NCBI GenBank assembly: GCA_030601615.1
Contig: JAUVTH010000047.1
Span: 1-9,058, forward strand
Direction of reading: 5' to 3'
DNA length: 9,058 bases
DNA from: Gemmatimonadota bacterium
Lineage (GTDB): Bacteria; Gemmatimonadota; Gemmatimonadetes; Palauibacterales; Palauibacteraceae
Shown: in pieces, positions 7,025 through 9,058 of the stretch
How positions within the stretch are numbered: the first letter of the stretch is position 1
Layout of the letters: the number at the start of each line of letters is the position of its first letter
Made by a program: the position numbers and the translations under genes
The notes under the pieces: generated by a model
Told to the model about the DNA's origin: nothing
Seen by the model: only the letters and a program-made list of their open reading frames with translations
The model's database searches: none

Positions 7025-7053
7025 AATCTAGGCCCCGCGGGACGGGGGTTCAA
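7025..7053 (-). promoter_or_regulatory. Candidate sigma70-type promoter for the ytxH-yihY pair
   Basis: On the minus strand, TTGAAC (7048-7053) and TAGATT (7025-7030) are separated by exactly 17 bases, each matching four of six consensus positions. Transcription would begin near 7018, giving a leader of about 65 bases to the ATG at 6952. The spacer contains a 5-bp CCCCG/CGGGG inverted repeat (7033-7047). It lies in the 110-base gap after the M28 stop, where a promoter is expected. No experimental support is visible. Confidence 0.45.
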
Positions 7054-7077
7054 CTTTGGACAGCATCAGAAGCCTGT

Positions 7078-8580
7078 TCAGGATTGCGGCAGCTCGACGA
7101 CTCTCTCGTATGCCTCCGGATCCCAGGCCGGACGCTCGTCCTGGTTCGCGACCTCGAGACCGAGGTAGAACACCAGCCTGCCGATGCGAGCCATCTTATC
7201 GTAGTCGATCAGTCCGACTTCGTCGTCCGGGTGATGATACTGGTCGTGGGTCCCGTTGAAGAAGAACAGGATCGGCACGCCGCGGCGGGCGAAGTTGTAG
7301 TGATCCGACCGGGTGTAGAAGCTCTCCTCAGGCCAGATGTCGTCGATCACGGCCATGTCCAGCTCCGGGTGCGCGGCCGAGATGCGCTCGACCTGGGGAC
7401 CGAGCGTGGATTCGGCCATTCCGATGGCCACGATCGTGTCCGACCAGTTCCGTCCGACCATGTCGAGATTGATGTTGGCGACCGTGTTCTCCAGCGGGAA
7501 CGTGGGGTTCTCGGCATAGTAGCGGGAGCCCAGGAGACCCTTCTCTTCACCGCTCACGGTCATGAAGATGATCGAGCGGCGGGGCGCCTGCGCGAGGCTC
7601 GTGAAGGCACGCGCCATCTCGACGACTGTCACGGTGCCCGATCCGTCGTCGTCCGCTCCGTTGTAAATTGAATCTCCGTCCACCGCCCGCCCGACTCCCA
7701 TGTGGTCCATGTGGGCCGTCAGAATCACGTACTCTTCCCTGAGCTCGGGATCCGATCCCCTGAGGACGCCGATCGTGTTGGGGGCCTCTTCCACCGAGAT
7801 GTCGGCCCGGGTCTCGATTCGTGCTGACCACCCGTCCGAAATAGTGCCGCCGGCCACCTGGGCGGCGAGTCCCTCCGGCAGCGATTGCTGCGCCACGAAG
7901 GCCACCGGGATTCCATCTGACTCCACTTCGCCGAACACGACCCGCTCGCTGCCGAGGAAGCCTCGAAAACGCTCGAACTGAGCGTCCGGAACGTCCAGCA
8001 CTACAACGAGACCCACCGGTTGGGCCGCGCGGACCGCATCACGCAGTCGGCCGCCGAACACCTGGCGAATATTGGCCGTCGTAACACGGAGGATCGCGAT
8101 CTGACCCGAGGCCGCTGGCATGTCCGCGGCGCTCTCCACGAGGACCACCGAGCCTTCCGCCTGTGCCTCCGGCGCGGTCGCCTGGACGAAGAAGCCGTCG
8201 CCGTAAACGAGATCCGTCGTCCCCGCGGGTCCGGAGAAGCGGAGCTTCTGCTGAGCAGCTCCCGCGGGCCGGGTCCGGGTCATCGGGTAGAGCTGCACGT
8301 AGTCACTGCCGGCCCCTGGCTCGAGGCCGAAGCTTCGGAATTGATCCGCGATGTATAACGCGGTCTCCATCAGCTCCGGGCTCGGCGTGTCCCTTCCACG
8401 CATCGAGTCGTGGGCGATCACGCCCAGGTGCAACTCGAGGTTCTCGGCCGTGATCAGCGCTGCGGCGCGCGCCGCTTCCTCGTCCTCCCGGGGCGCCATC
8501 TGCGCGCACGCCGTCGAGACGGCGACGAGCAGTGCCGAAGCTGCCATCGGTAGTGCCTTCGTCAACCCGGCTGTATGCAT
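7078..8580 (-). CDS. Secreted M28-family zinc peptidase (aminopeptidase type)
   Basis: This exported metallopeptidase is expected to remove N-terminal residues from peptides with a two-zinc centre. The 500-residue product begins with a signal sequence ('LLVAVSTACAQ'). C25 could be lipidated, but the lipobox S-T-A-C is non-canonical. A conserved N-terminal segment, 'HDSMRGRDTPSPEL' (57-70), is followed by a PA-like insert (about 130-260). The M28 centre shows H290 and D292 ('LTAHMDHMG'), bridging D311 ('NGADDDGSG'), catalytic E345 with ligand E346 ('VSGEEKGLLG'), D373 ('INLDMVGR') and H449 ('YHHPDDE'), so all ligands are intact. The frame extends 59 codons upstream, but the ATG at 8580 starts the signal peptide and has AAGGA nine bases before it. 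The gene is divergent from the DUF58 gene. Substrate is unknown. Confidence 0.94.
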   Translation of the reverse strand: MHTAGLTKALPMAASALLVAVSTACAQMAPREDEEAARAAALITAENLELHLGVIAHDSMRGRDTPSPELMETALYIADQFRSFGLEPGAGSDYVQLYPMTRTRPAGAAQQKLRFSGPAGTTDLVYGDGFFVQATAPEAQAEGSVVLVESAADMPAASGQIAILRVTTANIRQVFGGRLRDAVRAAQPVGLVVVLDVPDAQFERFRGFLGSERVVFGEVESDGIPVAFVAQQSLPEGLAAQVAGGTISDGWSARIETRADISVEEAPNTIGVLRGSDPELREEYVILTAHMDHMGVGRAVDGDSIYNGADDDGSGTVTVVEMARAFTSLAQAPRRSIIFMTVSGEEKGLLGSRYYAENPTFPLENTVANINLDMVGRNWSDTIVAIGMAESTLGPQVERISAAHPELDMAVIDDIWPEESFYTRSDHYNFARRGVPILFFFNGTHDQYHHPDDEVGLIDYDKMARIGRLVFYLGLEVANQDERPAWDPEAYERVVELPQS

Positions 8581-8589
8581 CACGTGCTG

Positions 8590-8598
8590 TCCTTTCCT
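8590..8598 (-). promoter_or_regulatory. Ribosome binding site of the M28 peptidase gene
   Basis: The minus strand reads AGGAAAGGA, ending nine bases before the ATG at 8580. It supports this start over the longer open frame reaching 8757, whose extra residues look non-coding. Confidence 0.6.
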
Positions 8599-8668
8599 CC
8601 AGGAGCCTTGCGGCGAGTTCCTCGGTTCCTCATTTACGAGACGCCCCCGGACTTCGCCAGACGGCGTT

Positions 8669-8692
8669 GAGCGCTCTTGGAATACTCTAGAG
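8669..8692. promoter_or_regulatory. Two 8-bp palindromes in the divergent intergenic region
   Basis: GAGCGCTC (8669-8676) and CTCTAGAG (8685-8692) are perfect palindromes with centres 16 bases apart, in the 139-base gap between the M28 and DUF58 starts. They may be operator half-sites or chance. I could not place convincing -35/-10 boxes for either gene in this gap. Confidence 0.2.
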
Positions 8693-8719
8693 AACAACAC
8701 CCGAGCAGCCGGAATAGAT

Positions 8720-9058
8720 GTGAGCAGTTCCGCGAGTGACATCCGCGCTGGGGCCACCAGCCAGAATCTGGGGCGGGCCGACCGGCTCGATCCAGCCCAT
8801 CTCGCCCCGTTGGGGAACCTCGAGCTCGTGGCGCGCAGCGTGGTGGAAGGCTTCCTGATCGGACTTCATCACTCCCCCCATAGAGGCTTTTCCGTAGAGT
8901 TTGCCGAGAACCGACCATACGTGTCGGGCGACGATATCCGCCATGTGGACTGGAGGATGTACGCCCGCTCGGATCGGTACTACATCAAGCAGTACGAAGA
9001 GGAAACGAACCTGAGGGCGTACCTCGCCGTGGACACGAGCCGGTCGATGGACTGGACC
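8720..9058 (+). CDS. DUF58 domain protein (vWA-like), N-terminal part only
   Basis: The frame is open to the right edge and gives 113 residues with the unmistakable DUF58 N-terminus: 'LGNLELVARSVVEGFLIGLH' (31-50), 'GFSVEFAENRPYVSGDDIRH' (56-75) and 'VDWRMYARSDRYYIKQYEEE' (76-95). D105-T-S-R-S109 is a DxSxS metal-binding start of a von Willebrand A-like fold. DUF58 proteins usually work with a MoxR-type AAA ATPase and further vWA proteins, in poorly defined envelope or chaperone roles. Here the upstream neighbour is the divergent peptidase, so any such partner must lie to the right or elsewhere. The start is GTG at 8720 (weak GGA at 8711). There is no upstream in-frame ATG, and an earlier start cannot be excluded because the frame stays open leftwards. 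Confidence 0.93.
   Translation, partial: MSSSASDIRAGATSQNLGRADRLDPAHLAPLGNLELVARSVVEGFLIGLHHSPHRGFSVEFAENRPYVSGDDIRHVDWRMYARSDRYYIKQYEEETNLRAYLAVDTSRSMDWT

Noticed and set aside
7033..7047. CCCCG/CGGGG inverted repeat as a terminator for the M28 gene
   Set aside because: The stem is only five base pairs with no T tract after it on the minus strand, so it is noted only as part of the promoter spacer.
8581..8757. 59-codon upstream extension of the M28 peptidase frame
   Set aside because: It would bury the signal peptide, overlaps the DUF58 start, and the ATG at 8580 has its own ribosome site.
1..9058. CRISPR array, tRNA or rRNA genes, insertion sequences, toxin-antitoxin or phage genes
   Set aside because: Coding sequence fills almost the whole window, the four gaps are each under 140 bases, and none shows direct repeats, cloverleaf sequence or transposase/integrase motifs.

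Overview
The window is GC-rich, densely packed bacterial chromosome. Nine genes lie on the minus strand and a tenth on the plus strand at the right edge. The combination suggests an environmental, probably Gemmatimonadota-like, bacterium with a didermic envelope: class 1B PyrD/PyrK, a TPR lipoprotein whose mature N-terminus reads C-x-YFN-x-MYDAN, a stalk-domain amidase, and a secreted M28 peptidase with a 'HDSMRGRDTPSPEL' N-terminus. That placement is an inference from gene content and protein style, not a search result. I see no tRNA, rRNA, CRISPR array, insertion sequence, integrase or phage gene. No gap between genes exceeds 140 bases.

Layout, in the order of minus-strand transcription (right to left). 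A secreted zinc aminopeptidase-type M28 protein (7078-8580) is divergent from a DUF58 gene that starts at 8720 and runs off the right edge. After a 110-base gap holding a plausible sigma70-type promoter comes a small YtxH-type membrane-anchored helical protein (6482-6952). It is followed 53 bases later by a six-helix YihY/BrkB-family membrane protein (5481-6428). A weak hairpin and a 121-base gap separate these from smpB (5 kb region). smpB is followed without a gap by an N-acetylmuramoyl-L-alanine amidase, a TPR lipoprotein, pyrK, pyrD and pyrF, and pyrF runs off the left edge.

From smpB to pyrF every junction overlaps: about 32 or minus 10 bases at smpB/amidase depending on the start, GTGA at amidase/lipoprotein, TGATG at lipoprotein/pyrK, 13 bases at pyrK/pyrD, and TGATG at pyrD/pyrF. 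This looks like one translationally coupled operon. It combines ribosome rescue (SmpB), peptidoglycan hydrolysis (amidase), an envelope lipoprotein of unknown role and late pyrimidine synthesis. PyrD and PyrK form the NAD-linked dihydroorotate dehydrogenase and PyrF decarboxylates OMP. The K-D-F order matches the classical Bacillus pyr order, so pyrE may lie just beyond the left edge.

The region is mostly ordinary housekeeping and envelope sequence. I found no convincing undescribed defence, mobile or biosynthetic system. The points most worth a second look are the uncharacterised TPR lipoprotein locked into the pyr operon, the 11-residue repeats of the YtxH-like protein, and the promoter/palindrome content of the two intergenic gaps.
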